DNA from: Cytophagaceae bacterium
GTDB lineage: Bacteria > Bacteroidota > Bacteroidia > Cytophagales > Spirosomataceae
Direction: 5' to 3'
DNA length: 37,813 nucleotides
Assembly (NCBI GenBank): GCA_947494535.1
Contig: CANLVU010000010.1
Span: 1 to 37,813, forward strand
Part shown: piece after piece, positions 25,934 through 35,281 of the stretch
Layout of the letters: the number at the start of each line of letters is the position of its first letter
Numbering within the stretch: the stretch's first letter is position 1
Notes under the pieces: generated by a model
Database searches by the model: none
Seen by the model: only the letters and a program-made list of their open reading frames with translations
Told to the model about the DNA's origin: nothing
Translations under genes and position numbers: made by a program

Positions 25934-27355
25934 ATGCTAAAAAAAGCGAGTCTGTTCCTCTTCTTGTTTATTCAAATCGCTTACAATGGGCTTGGACAGT
26001 TTATTAAATGGCAAGAGGATCACTCAGTAAATTATTTACGCTTAAACCTCATTACGCGTGAAATTGATCGCTTTAATCTGGCCACAGAATGGGTGAAATT
26101 AGATACCATTAAGTCCGAAAATGTGGATTTCCGTGAAATTCTTCCTACCGCTGAGGGTATTCATGAATTTCGGATTAATCAAACTTCCACCTACTATTTA
26201 ACGATTCATTGTACAGGGCAAGTATATCTATTAGATAAATCTAAATGGACCTTAAAGCGTATAGATCATACTTTTTTTCGTGGAGCTAATTGTAAGAGTA
26301 GTGTGTTTATGCGGGGAGAGGATATTTATTCCTTTGGTGGCTATGGCTTCTGGAGATCAACGAATATCATTACTAAATATGATTTCATTGCCAAAGAATG
26401 GTTAAGTATAGCCGCAGAAGGAGACATGCCTGAGTCAATATTCGATGGAATGGCAGGGTATTCATCTAAAAAAGATCGTTTTGTTCTTTTGAGCACCGTA
26501 AATATGAACGATACGGAAAAGAAGACCGCTTTTAATCGTGATTATGGTATTTATGAGTATGATTTTTTTAACCAAAAATTCACGCGAACCGGAGAAATTA
26601 AGTTACCGATTGTTTTGAATTTTCTGGATTCAAAAGAAACGAAACCCTTTGTATTTAATGGCCGGTATTTTATTATCTCCGATAAACCGAACAAAGAATT
26701 TGCCTATGATACCATGTTTTTCATTGATGTGGAGGATAATTATAAGGTCTACCAATGGAAAAATCCACACCGTATTTACCTAAATGCGCAACAACAGGGG
26801 GATGCCACAGAATCTTACATGCATGTAAGTGGGGATTCCCTTATTTGGTCGAATAATTTAGTAAAAGCTTCACTAGATGAGCCTGGATATACGGTAGCCT
26901 CCTTGCAAACTTTATTAAATGAATCAGAATACATTGGTACGTTGGATGAAGGAACCTGGGTTGAGAAGTTTTCTATTTTGGGTGGGATTACTTTAGGAGT
27001 TATGTTAATCATTTTTATTTTCATTGTTTACAATCGATATCAACTGAATAAGTTAAATAAGTCGATTCGATTAATGCTGGGAGCAAATGAGCGTTTATTT
27101 TTAGATTTTTTGATCTTGAATTACGATCAAGGATTCGTGAATGGTCATCAAATCATTGCTTTTTTTGGCAAACACAAAAGTTCTCCTGAATCTCAAAGGC
27201 AGTTCAGGGCTAAATTAATAGAGAACTTTACCAAAACCCTGGGTTTGATTTTTGCTGATCTGGAAATTTTAGATATTCAATTAGATGAACGGGATCAACG
27301 TATGTTTACGTACCGTTTGCAATCAGAAATCTACAAAAAGCTTAAAAGTCTCTAA
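25934..27355 (+). CDS. Kelch-like beta-propeller protein with one TM helix and a cytoplasmic C-terminal domain
   Basis: Signal peptide MLKKASLFLFLFIQIAYNGLG; Kelch-like EDIYSFGGYGFWRSTNIITKYDFIAKEWLSI; TM ILGGITLGVMLIIFIFIVYN; charged C-terminal ~95 aa. Confidence 0.65.
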   Translation: MLKKASLFLFLFIQIAYNGLGQFIKWQEDHSVNYLRLNLITREIDRFNLATEWVKLDTIKSENVDFREILPTAEGIHEFRINQTSTYYLTIHCTGQVYLLDKSKWTLKRIDHTFFRGANCKSSVFMRGEDIYSFGGYGFWRSTNIITKYDFIAKEWLSIAAEGDMPESIFDGMAGYSSKKDRFVLLSTVNMNDTEKKTAFNRDYGIYEYDFFNQKFTRTGEIKLPIVLNFLDSKETKPFVFNGRYFIISDKPNKEFAYDTMFFIDVEDNYKVYQWKNPHRIYLNAQQQGDATESYMHVSGDSLIWSNNLVKASLDEPGYTVASLQTLLNESEYIGTLDEGTWVEKFSILGGITLGVMLIIFIFIVYNRYQLNKLNKSIRLMLGANERLFLDFLILNYDQGFVNGHQIIAFFGKHKSSPESQRQFRAKLIENFTKTLGLIFADLEILDIQLDERDQRMFTYRLQSEIYKKLKSL

Positions 27356-27897
27356 TCTTTAAAGATGATGATCGGGTCTGTTTCAATCGTATTGCTTTGA
27401 TTGAATGCGTTATCTCTGATGAAAATTTTGAACTTTAAGGTATCGTTCTTCTCTGTAAACTGCGGGCTATAACCCTTATAAAAGGCATAGACAAATTGTG
27501 TGGAATAGTCGATGCTACCCTCAACAGGTCCCGATTTTTGATTAGGCTTAAAGTTGAAATTCATCAAACCGCCTAGCGCAGGAGTGAATGTAATGGGAAT
27601 AAATACTCCATTCTTCTGTAGTAAAATGGCTACCTCAAAATTGCGAAAATCCTTGTATTTAACGTCGGATTTTAGTTGAGATTCCGTTAATCCTAAATCA
27701 CCTTCAGCGTCTTGAAAATTAATACTCATAATAACCGAATCGATTTTCGTCGTTCCGCCAAAACCATCATTACTCGTTTTTGTAATCTTCTGAATGGACT
27801 TAAATGAAATTGCTGGCGTAGAGCTAAAGCTAGGTTCTTGTACACAAGCTCCTATACTCAATAAAATAAGGGTTACAACTCCGGCTAATTTTCGCAT
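27352..27897 (-). CDS. Hypothetical lipoprotein
   Basis: Lipobox in MRKLAGVVTLILLSIGACVQEPSF; 181 aa with a beta-rich IDSVIMSINFQDAEGDLGL segment. Confidence 0.75.
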   Translation of the reverse strand: MRKLAGVVTLILLSIGACVQEPSFSSTPAISFKSIQKITKTSNDGFGGTTKIDSVIMSINFQDAEGDLGLTESQLKSDVKYKDFRNFEVAILLQKNGVFIPITFTPALGGLMNFNFKPNQKSGPVEGSIDYSTQFVYAFYKGYSPQFTEKNDTLKFKIFIRDNAFNQSNTIETDPIIIFKD

Positions 27898-27967
27898 TGA
27901 TTCATTCGAATTTCGACAGTAAAGTTAATGATTTGCGTTAATTTTGTGCTACATCAGGTAAAATCAA

Positions 27968-29008
27968 ATGGATCAAGCGATCGCACAAGAAAGGGAGAGT
28001 TTAAAAAGGCGGGTCTTGCAAATGCAGGAATCCGAATTTGAGGCGCTGGCTTTGGACGTGTTTCGTTTTCAGGCTGCATATAATCCACTTTATCAGCAGT
28101 ATGTGCAAATGTCAGGTGTCTCGCCGGAAAAGGTGGAGCATTGGACGTTGATTCCTTATTTACCCATTGAATTATTTAAAAGTCACCTGATTTTAACGGG
28201 TTCGCAGCCCGTCTTATTCTCTTTTGAAAGCTCCGGAACGACGGGTCAAATCCCCTCCAAACACCCCGTTTGTGATCCCGGATTCTATCAAGAAATTTCG
28301 AAAATTGCCTTTGAGCGCGAGTATGGACCATTGAGCGATTACCATATTTTTGCTTTGTTGCCCTCGTATTTAGAGCGCTCTACTTCCTCGTTGGTATTCA
28401 TGATGGATCATTTCATCAAGGCTTCAGGCTCTGAGTTGTCTGGCTTTTATTTGAATCAATACGCTTCTTTAGTGCAAGCTATGCGTGATGCCTTAGCAAC
28501 AGACAAGAAGGTCTGGCTGATGGGCGTCACCTTTGGGTTGTTAGATTTAGTGGATTCAGGTATCGATTTGTCTTTCTTGAAAGAGCACCAGGATCGTTTG
28601 ATTGTGATGGAGACGGGTGGGATGAAAGGTCGCCGCGAGGAGTGGATTCGCGATAAAGTGCATGCCTATTTGCAAGAGAAAATGGGACTTGATTCGATCG
28701 CCTCTGAGTATGGAATGACCGAGTTATTTTCGCAAGGTTATGCGAAATCTCAAGGGATATTTACTCCGGCTTATACGATGCGGGTTTGTTTAAGGGAGGT
28801 CAGCGATCCGTTTGCTTTAGTGACTCAGCCGCATAAAACGGGGGGGATAAAAGTGGCGGATTTGGGAAACATCGATTCCTGTTCCTTTATTGAAACTAGA
28901 GATTTAGGGTCATTAGAAGACGATGGAATCCGATTTAAAGTATTAGGCCGCTTCGATAATTCTGAGATGCGCGGCTGCAGCCTGATGGTCTTAGGGATGG
29001 GGAACTAA
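27968..29008 (+). CDS. LuxE-like acyl-protein synthetase / acyltransferase
   Basis: YNPLYQQYVQ, IPYLPIELFKSHLILTG, FESSGTTGQIPSKH (adenylation P-loop-like), SEYGMTELFSQGYA. Confidence 0.85.
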   Translation: MDQAIAQERESLKRRVLQMQESEFEALALDVFRFQAAYNPLYQQYVQMSGVSPEKVEHWTLIPYLPIELFKSHLILTGSQPVLFSFESSGTTGQIPSKHPVCDPGFYQEISKIAFEREYGPLSDYHIFALLPSYLERSTSSLVFMMDHFIKASGSELSGFYLNQYASLVQAMRDALATDKKVWLMGVTFGLLDLVDSGIDLSFLKEHQDRLIVMETGGMKGRREEWIRDKVHAYLQEKMGLDSIASEYGMTELFSQGYAKSQGIFTPAYTMRVCLREVSDPFALVTQPHKTGGIKVADLGNIDSCSFIETRDLGSLEDDGIRFKVLGRFDNSEMRGCSLMVLGMGN

Positions 29009-29410
29009 CCAGGAAGAGCCGTCCTCATAGAATTCATTTTTCCAAATAGGTACTTCTTTTTTCAAGGTATCAATCAACCACTCACAGGCTTTGAATGCTT
29101 CTGCTCGGTGTACGGAAGTCACCCCGATAAGCACGGCAATGTCCCCGATTTCCAATGGTCCCGTTCTGTGAACTAAAGCTATTCGCTCGATGGGCCATTT
29201 TTTAGAAGCTTGATCGCACAATAATTCGATTTGTTTCAAAGCCATAGGAGGGTAGGCATCCATCGTCAATGCTTTGACGTCTTTTCCCTGATTTTTATTT
29301 CTGATGGTTCCAATAAATAGACAAATGCCTCCGGCTACCGGATCCTGTAAAAATTGGTAGTAGGGGTCGATCGAAATTGCTTCGGCGCTTAAGTCGATTT
29401 TGTGAATCAT
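28991..29410 (-). CDS. moaE: Molybdopterin synthase catalytic subunit
   Basis: DPVAGGICLFIGTIRNKNQGKDVKALTMDAYPPMALKQIE, ALVHRTGPLEIGDIAVLIGVTSVHRAEAFKACEWLIDTLKKEVPIWKNEFYEDGSSW. Confidence 0.96.
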   Translation of the reverse strand: MIHKIDLSAEAISIDPYYQFLQDPVAGGICLFIGTIRNKNQGKDVKALTMDAYPPMALKQIELLCDQASKKWPIERIALVHRTGPLEIGDIAVLIGVTSVHRAEAFKACEWLIDTLKKEVPIWKNEFYEDGSSWLVPHP

Positions 29411-29895
29411 TTTCGGCTGTAAGTCAAATAGCTGTATTGGTAGGTATTTTTCTCATCGGTTACGCCCCGTTCTTTTTCGGTAACGGTCCATTGATCCGCT
29501 GAAATTTCTGGAAAAAAGGCATCGCCCTCGAAAATGTCGTGCAATTGTGTGACCAAAATTTGGTCTGCCACAGCTAATGATAAGGCATAAATTTCAGCAC
29601 CTCCTACGATGAAAATATCTTCGCGACTTAATGATTTAGCCTTCAAGATGGCTTCTTCGATGGAATTCGTGCAAACCACACCTTCGATCTGTAAGCCAGG
29701 TGTGCGAGAAATGACGATGGTCGTTCGATTAGGTAGCGGCTTGCCTATGGAGTCATAGGTCTTGCGCCCCATAATAATTACGTGACCCGTGGTTAAGGCC
29801 TTGAATCTTTTTAGATCCGCCGGCAAATGCCAAATCAGTTCATTGTTTTTTCCAATGACCCGGTTTTCATCAAAAGCAACGAGTATTTTTATCAC
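29407..29895 (-). CDS. folA: Dihydrofolate reductase
   Basis: ILVAFDENRVIGKNNELIWHLPADLKRFKALTTGHVIIMGRKTYDSIGKPLPNRTTIVISR; VGGAEIYALSL. Confidence 0.97.
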   Translation of the reverse strand: MIKILVAFDENRVIGKNNELIWHLPADLKRFKALTTGHVIIMGRKTYDSIGKPLPNRTTIVISRTPGLQIEGVVCTNSIEEAILKAKSLSREDIFIVGGAEIYALSLAVADQILVTQLHDIFEGDAFFPEISADQWTVTEKERGVTDEKNTYQYSYLTYSRK

Positions 29896-29970
29896 GATTT
29901 CTACAATTTGTTGTCAAAAATAAGGGAATTTTTGGGTTCTGCCTCACCTATACAAAAGTCTCTTTTTTAT

Positions 29971-30001
29971 TTTGCAAATCGACCCTAAAACGCTAACTTT
30001 G
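29971..30001 (+). promoter_or_regulatory. Bacteroidota-type promoter for carB (TTTG-N19-TAACTTTG)
   Basis: TTTG at 29971-29974 and TAACTTTG at 29994-30001; about 65-nt leader to the GTG at 30071. Confidence 0.75.
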
Positions 30002-30070
30002 CACAATTTTGGAGCTTAACCAAAAGCACTAAAAAAGACATATACATTCAGCATTTAATTTATACCCCCT

Positions 30071-32905
30071 GTGCCTAAAGATTCCTCGATTAAATCCGTC
30101 CTAATTATTGGTTCTGGTCCCATTGTGATCGGTCAAGCTTGTGAATTTGATTATGCTGGTTCCCAAGCCGCCCGTTCTTTACGGGAAGAAGGTATTGAGG
30201 TGATCTTGATTAACTCAAATCCGGCGACAATCATGACCGATCCGATCAATGCGGATCATGTTTATTTGAAGCCTTTAGAGAAAGCATCGATCATACATAT
30301 TTTAGAAAATCACCAAGTAGATGCGGTTTTACCCACCATGGGAGGTCAAACTGCCTTGAACCTAGCGATTGACTGTGATGCGGCCGGGATTTGGGAAAAA
30401 TATGGTGTTCGAATCATCGGTGTAGATATCAAAGCCATTGAAACGACGGAAGATCGCGAGAAATTCCGTTTGAAGATGATTGAAATCGGGGTAGGTGTAT
30501 GTAAAGGTCGTACGGCTCGTTCGTTCCTGGAAGGAAAAGAGATTGCACAAGAAACAGGATTCCCGCTAGTGATTCGCCCATCATTTACCTTAGGCGGAAC
30601 GGGTGGAGGTTTCGTGCACGATCCGAAAGATTTTGATGCAGCTTTGAACAAAGGTTTGCACGCTTCTCCTACCCATGAGGTGTTAGTAGAGCAATCCATC
30701 ATGGGTTGGCAAGAATACGAATTAGAACTCTTACGCGATAATTTAGGGAACGTAATTATTATCTGTTCGATCGAAAACTTCGATCCGATGGGTATTCATA
30801 CGGGGGATTCGATTACCGTGGCGCCAGCGATGACGCTTCCAGATACGATCTACCAGCGCATGCGCGACATGGCTATCAAGATGATGAACGCCATTGGTCA
30901 GTTTTCAGGGGGATGTAACGTACAGTTCTCTTTGAACCCAGAGACAGATGAGATTATCGCGATTGAGGTTAATCCTCGGGTATCTCGTTCTTCGGCTTTG
31001 GCCTCTAAAGCAACCGGATATCCGATTGCAAAGATCGCTGCGAAAATGGCGATTGGTTATAATTTAGATGAGTTAACGAATGCGATTACGGGAACGACGT
31101 CAGCTTATTTCGAGCCGGCCTTAGACTACGTGATTGTGAAAGTGCCGCGTTGGAATTTTGACAAATTCAAAGGCGCAGATCGCACCTTAGGATTGCAAAT
31201 GAAATCGGTGGGTGAAACGATGGGTATCGGCCGTAATTTCCAAGAAGCCTTGCAAAAAGCGTGTCAATCGTTAGAGATCAAGCGTAACGGGATGGGTGCA
31301 GATGGAAAAGAATTACGCGATCAAGATGCCATTTTATACTCCTTAGCGAATCCATCTTGGAACCGTTTATTCCACATTTACGATGCCTTTAAAATGGGCA
31401 TTTCCTTCAAAACGATTCAGCAATTAACGAAGATCAACAAATGGTTCTTGAACCAAATCGAAGATCTAGTGCGCGTGGAAAAAGAGATGGAGAAATTCTC
31501 GATCCACAACATCCCGACGATTTTATTAGAAGAAGCGAAGCACAAAGGTTTTGCAGATCGCCAAATCGCCCACACCTTACGTTGCCTAGAATCAGAGGTA
31601 TACGACAAGCGTAATGCGGTAGGCATCAAGCGTATTTACAAATGTGTAGATACCTGTGCGGCAGAGTTTGAAGCGAAGACACCGTATTACTACTCGACTT
31701 TTGGACAAGAAGGAGCTTCTGCTGTTTTAGATAATGAATCCGTTTCTTCGACGAAGAAAAAGGTAGTCGTTTTAGGTTCAGGTCCTAACCGCATCGGACA
31801 AGGAATTGAGTTTGACTACTCATGTGTACACGGCGTTTTGGCCGCGAAGGAAGCAGGTTATGAGACGATTATGATCAACTCGAATCCAGAGACAGTTTCG
31901 ACTGACTTTGACATCGCAGATAAATTATACTTCGAACCCGTATTCTGGGAGCACGTATACGATATCATCCAACACGAAAAACCGGAGGGCGTAATCGTTC
32001 AGTTAGGGGGCCAGACAGCCTTGAAATTAGCTGAGAAACTCTCGAAATACGGCATCAAAATCTTAGGGACTTCCTTCGAAGCCTTGGATTTAGCAGAAGA
32101 CCGTGGTGCGTTCTCGAGTTTATTAAAAGACTTAAATATTCCATATCCTAGATTTGGGGTATGTGAGGATGCAGACAATGCTGCGGCTTTAGGTCGTGAA
32201 TTAGGTTATCCATTGCTTGTGCGCCCATCATATGTATTGGGAGGTCAATCGATGAAAATCGTGATCAACGAACAAGAATTAGAGCAACACGTAGTGGATA
32301 TCTTACGCGATATCCCAGGTAATAAAATTTTATTAGATCACTTCTTAGAAAACGCGATCGAGGCGGAGGCAGATGCCATCTGTGACGGAGAAGACGTTTA
32401 TATTATCGGATTGATGGAGCACATCGAGCCGGCGGGTATCCACTCTGGGGATTCGCACTCGGTTTTACCTCCATTCGATTTATCGGATCATGTGATCAAG
32501 CAAATCGAAGATCACACGCGAAAAATTGCCGTGGCATTGAAGACCAAAGGTCTATTGAACATCCAGTTCGCCGTAAAAGACGAAGTGGTGTACATCATCG
32601 AAGCGAATCCTCGCGCCTCTCGTACCGTTCCCTTCATTTGCAAGGCTTACCAAGAGCCTTACGTGAATTACGCAACGAAGGTGATGTTAGGAGATAAAAA
32701 AGTAAAAGATTTTAATTTCAAACCAGTGAAAAAAGGTTTCGCGATCAAAATCCCGGTATTCTCCTTCTCTAAATTCCCGAATGTAAACATGGAATTAGGG
32801 CCAGAAATGAAGTCGACGGGTGAGGCAATCTATTTCATTGATGATTTGAAGGACGATTTCTTCCGCAAAGTATATGGTGAACGAAATTTATATCTAAGTA
32901 GATAA
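30071..32905 (+). CDS. carB: Carbamoyl-phosphate synthase large subunit
   Basis: 944 aa, GTG start; SVLIIGSGPIVIGQACEFDYAGSQAARSL, duplicated ATP-grasp domains (VVVLGSGPNRIGQGIEFDYSCVHG). Confidence 0.98.
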   Translation: MPKDSSIKSVLIIGSGPIVIGQACEFDYAGSQAARSLREEGIEVILINSNPATIMTDPINADHVYLKPLEKASIIHILENHQVDAVLPTMGGQTALNLAIDCDAAGIWEKYGVRIIGVDIKAIETTEDREKFRLKMIEIGVGVCKGRTARSFLEGKEIAQETGFPLVIRPSFTLGGTGGGFVHDPKDFDAALNKGLHASPTHEVLVEQSIMGWQEYELELLRDNLGNVIIICSIENFDPMGIHTGDSITVAPAMTLPDTIYQRMRDMAIKMMNAIGQFSGGCNVQFSLNPETDEIIAIEVNPRVSRSSALASKATGYPIAKIAAKMAIGYNLDELTNAITGTTSAYFEPALDYVIVKVPRWNFDKFKGADRTLGLQMKSVGETMGIGRNFQEALQKACQSLEIKRNGMGADGKELRDQDAILYSLANPSWNRLFHIYDAFKMGISFKTIQQLTKINKWFLNQIEDLVRVEKEMEKFSIHNIPTILLEEAKHKGFADRQIAHTLRCLESEVYDKRNAVGIKRIYKCVDTCAAEFEAKTPYYYSTFGQEGASAVLDNESVSSTKKKVVVLGSGPNRIGQGIEFDYSCVHGVLAAKEAGYETIMINSNPETVSTDFDIADKLYFEPVFWEHVYDIIQHEKPEGVIVQLGGQTALKLAEKLSKYGIKILGTSFEALDLAEDRGAFSSLLKDLNIPYPRFGVCEDADNAAALGRELGYPLLVRPSYVLGGQSMKIVINEQELEQHVVDILRDIPGNKILLDHFLENAIEAEADAICDGEDVYIIGLMEHIEPAGIHSGDSHSVLPPFDLSDHVIKQIEDHTRKIAVALKTKGLLNIQFAVKDEVVYIIEANPRASRTVPFICKAYQEPYVNYATKVMLGDKKVKDFNFKPVKKGFAIKIPVFSFSKFPNVNMELGPEMKSTGEAIYFIDDLKDDFFRKVYGERNLYLSR

Positions 32906-32906
32906 G

Positions 32907-33161
32907 ATGCTTAAAATAATTGCAATCATCTTGGTTATGATTTATGTGGTTATACCGCTACTTCGTTTTTTAATGAAGGGCTATGTAATCACGCAAGTGC
33001 ACAAAAAGATGTCAGAGCAGGATATTCGCTCGAAGCAAGCTTCGAAGGCGCGCACCCGCAAAGAAGGAAGCATAGATGTTGACTTCGTGCCACCCTCTAA
33101 ATCAAAGACTAAGCCTGCAGACGAGGATGATTATGTTCCCTACGAGGAAATTAAGGAATAA
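32907..33161 (+). CDS. DUF4834-like small membrane protein
   Basis: 84 aa; one N-terminal TM, charged middle, GSIDVDFVPPSKSK...DDYVPYEEIKE. Confidence 0.7.
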   Translation: MLKIIAIILVMIYVVIPLLRFLMKGYVITQVHKKMSEQDIRSKQASKARTRKEGSIDVDFVPPSKSKTKPADEDDYVPYEEIKE

Positions 33162-33195
33162 TAAGTTGCACCGCGCACAGGTAAATTATTTTCTT

Positions 33196-33450
33196 ATGAA
33201 AACATGCGCTTTGACGTCTATCTTCATCTTTATCGTTTTTGTAGGCTTTAGCCAACAGAAAAACTATAAGAATCAGATAAATCGGACTTTAACTGAAAAA
33301 GTAAATTTGCAGCAAACGGTGGAGGAAAAAGAAATCAAGCCTTCAACTCAAACACCCAAGTATCAACAAAAATCGCCCAGTGTGGAATGGGTTGACACCG
33401 TGAAAAAGAAAAACAGCTCATACAAACAACATGGTGGGATACCTAACTAA
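33196..33450 (+). CDS. Small secreted hypothetical protein
   Basis: 84 aa from MKTCALTSIFIFIVFVGFSQQ (signal peptide); Lys/Gln-rich mature part. The longer ORF (33076) overlaps the DUF4834-like gene. Confidence 0.5.
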   Translation: MKTCALTSIFIFIVFVGFSQQKNYKNQINRTLTEKVNLQQTVEEKEIKPSTQTPKYQQKSPSVEWVDTVKKKNSSYKQHGGIPN

Positions 33451-33504
33451 GTAGACTTAAACCGATTACTGAATAAGTGCCTTAACCGTTATGCAAATCG
33501 CGTG

Positions 33505-34077
33505 TTAGGAGGAGGCTGGCAAAACAAGCGACTCGATGACTCTGGGAAAATCACGGTGCTCTAATTCTTGACCTTTTTTGGCAACATCCTCAGCTTTATC
33601 CGTAGGTAACACCGGGAACGAACTCTGGAAAATCGTCGTACCTTCATCATACTGTTCATTCACATAGTGAATCGTTATCCCCGATTCTTTCTCCCCAGCT
33701 GCAACGACCGCCTCATGCACAAAATGACCGTACATCCCTTTTCCGCCAAATTTCGGTAATAAGGCCGGATGTATATTCACGATTCTTTGTGGAAATGCCT
33801 GTACAAACTGCGAAGGAATCAACCACAAAAAACCAGCCAAAATGATCCAATCCGTTCTCAAGGATTGAACTTCTTTTAACACCGTTCCGTTCTTATAGGA
33901 TTCTCTGTCAAAAACGCGGCATGGCACACCTAATCGCTCCGCTCGCTGAATAATCCCCGCTGAAGGGTTATTGCAGTAAATGTGGGTGATTCGAACCTGA
34001 TCGGATCCTTTGAAATGTTCGATGATATTTTCGGCATTAGAACCCGAACCAGACGCAAATAAGACGAGATTTTTCAA
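33505..34077 (-). CDS. purN: Phosphoribosylglycinamide formyltransferase
   Basis: NLVLFASGSGSNAENIIEHF, ILAGFLWLIPSQFVQAFPQRIVNIHPALLPKFGGKGMYG, GITIHYVNEQYDEG. Confidence 0.96.
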   Translation of the reverse strand: MKNLVLFASGSGSNAENIIEHFKGSDQVRITHIYCNNPSAGIIQRAERLGVPCRVFDRESYKNGTVLKEVQSLRTDWIILAGFLWLIPSQFVQAFPQRIVNIHPALLPKFGGKGMYGHFVHEAVVAAGEKESGITIHYVNEQYDEGTTIFQSSFPVLPTDKAEDVAKKGQELEHRDFPRVIESLVLPASS

Positions 34078-34129
34078 AGGTTATCAGTTGTTTACTACAA
34101 ATTTACATTCTTTCAGCTAAATTTAAGGC

Positions 34130-35281
34130 ATGAAAATAGGGATCGTTTGTTATCCGACGTATGGCGGAAGTGGTGTGGTGGCAACAGAGCTGGGCAAAGC
34201 TTTGGCATTGGCTGGTCACGAAGTGCACTTCATTACCTATACGCAGCCCCCTCGATTGGATATTTTTTCGGAGAATATCTTTTACCACGAAGTTTCTGTG
34301 GCGTCCTATCCTTTATTTGAATACCTGCCTTATGAGTCTGCCTTAGCCAGTAAAATGGTGGATGTGACCATCAACGAGAAGTTGGATTTAATCCATGTGC
34401 ATTATGCAATTCCTCATGCCTCGGCAGCTTATTTAGCGAAGCAAATATTAAAATACAAGGGTATTCACGTGCCGGTTATTACAACCTTGCATGGAACGGA
34501 TATTACTTTAGTGGGGCGTGATCCGTCTTTCGAGCCGGTGGTTACTTTTTCGATTAATGAATCGGATGGCGTGACGGCGGTTTCGGAGAGTTTGAAGAAT
34601 GACACCTATAATGAATTTGAGATTTTGAGTCATATTGAGGTAATTCCCAATTTTATTGATTTACAACGTTTCCAAAAACGTCCGCACGAGCACTTTAAGA
34701 AATCGCTTTGCCCTAATAGGGAGAAGCTATTGATGCATACCTCGAACTTTAGAAAAGTGAAGCGTATTCAGGATATTGTAAAAGTATTTGCGCTCGTTCG
34801 TAAAAAAATACCGGCGAAATTAGTCTTTATTGGTGATGGTCCAGAACGTTCTGGAATAGAAGCCCTTTGCCGGGAATTAGAGGTACAAAATGATGTGCGT
34901 TTCTTAGGTAAGATGGATGGGATAGAGGAGGCTTTGTCATTAGCGGATCTATTTTTACTCACCTCTGAAAAAGAAAGTTTTGGTCTAGCCGCCTTAGAAG
35001 CGATGGCCTGCGAAGTACCTATTATTTCATCCAATGCCGGCGGTATTCCAGAAGTAAATATTCATGGGGTCACCGGTTATGTAAGTGAAGTAGGGGATGT
35101 GGAAGATATGGCGGCTAATGCCATTAAAATGCTATCTGACCCTATTTTGCATGATAAAATGAAGGCTAATGCCCTGAAACGTGCGCAGGAATTTGACATC
35201 GTAAAGATCTTACCCTTGTACGAAAAGTTCTATGAACGCATTACTTCGAAAAGCTGGAAATTTCCTAAACAGAACGATTAA
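34130..35281 (+). CDS. bshA: N-acetyl-alpha-D-glucosaminyl L-malate synthase (bacillithiol pathway GT4)
   Basis: MKIGIVCYPTYGGSGVVATELGKALALAGHEVHFITYTQPPRLD, HVHYAIPHASAAYLAKQI, TTLHGTDITLVGRDPSF. Confidence 0.94.
   Translation: MKIGIVCYPTYGGSGVVATELGKALALAGHEVHFITYTQPPRLDIFSENIFYHEVSVASYPLFEYLPYESALASKMVDVTINEKLDLIHVHYAIPHASAAYLAKQILKYKGIHVPVITTLHGTDITLVGRDPSFEPVVTFSINESDGVTAVSESLKNDTYNEFEILSHIEVIPNFIDLQRFQKRPHEHFKKSLCPNREKLLMHTSNFRKVKRIQDIVKVFALVRKKIPAKLVFIGDGPERSGIEALCRELEVQNDVRFLGKMDGIEEALSLADLFLLTSEKESFGLAALEAMACEVPIISSNAGGIPEVNIHGVTGYVSEVGDVEDMAANAIKMLSDPILHDKMKANALKRAQEFDIVKILPLYEKFYERITSKSWKFPKQND

Noticed and set aside
30346-30702. 118-aa minus-strand ORF within carB
   Set aside because: Antisense shadow ORF of a conserved gene.
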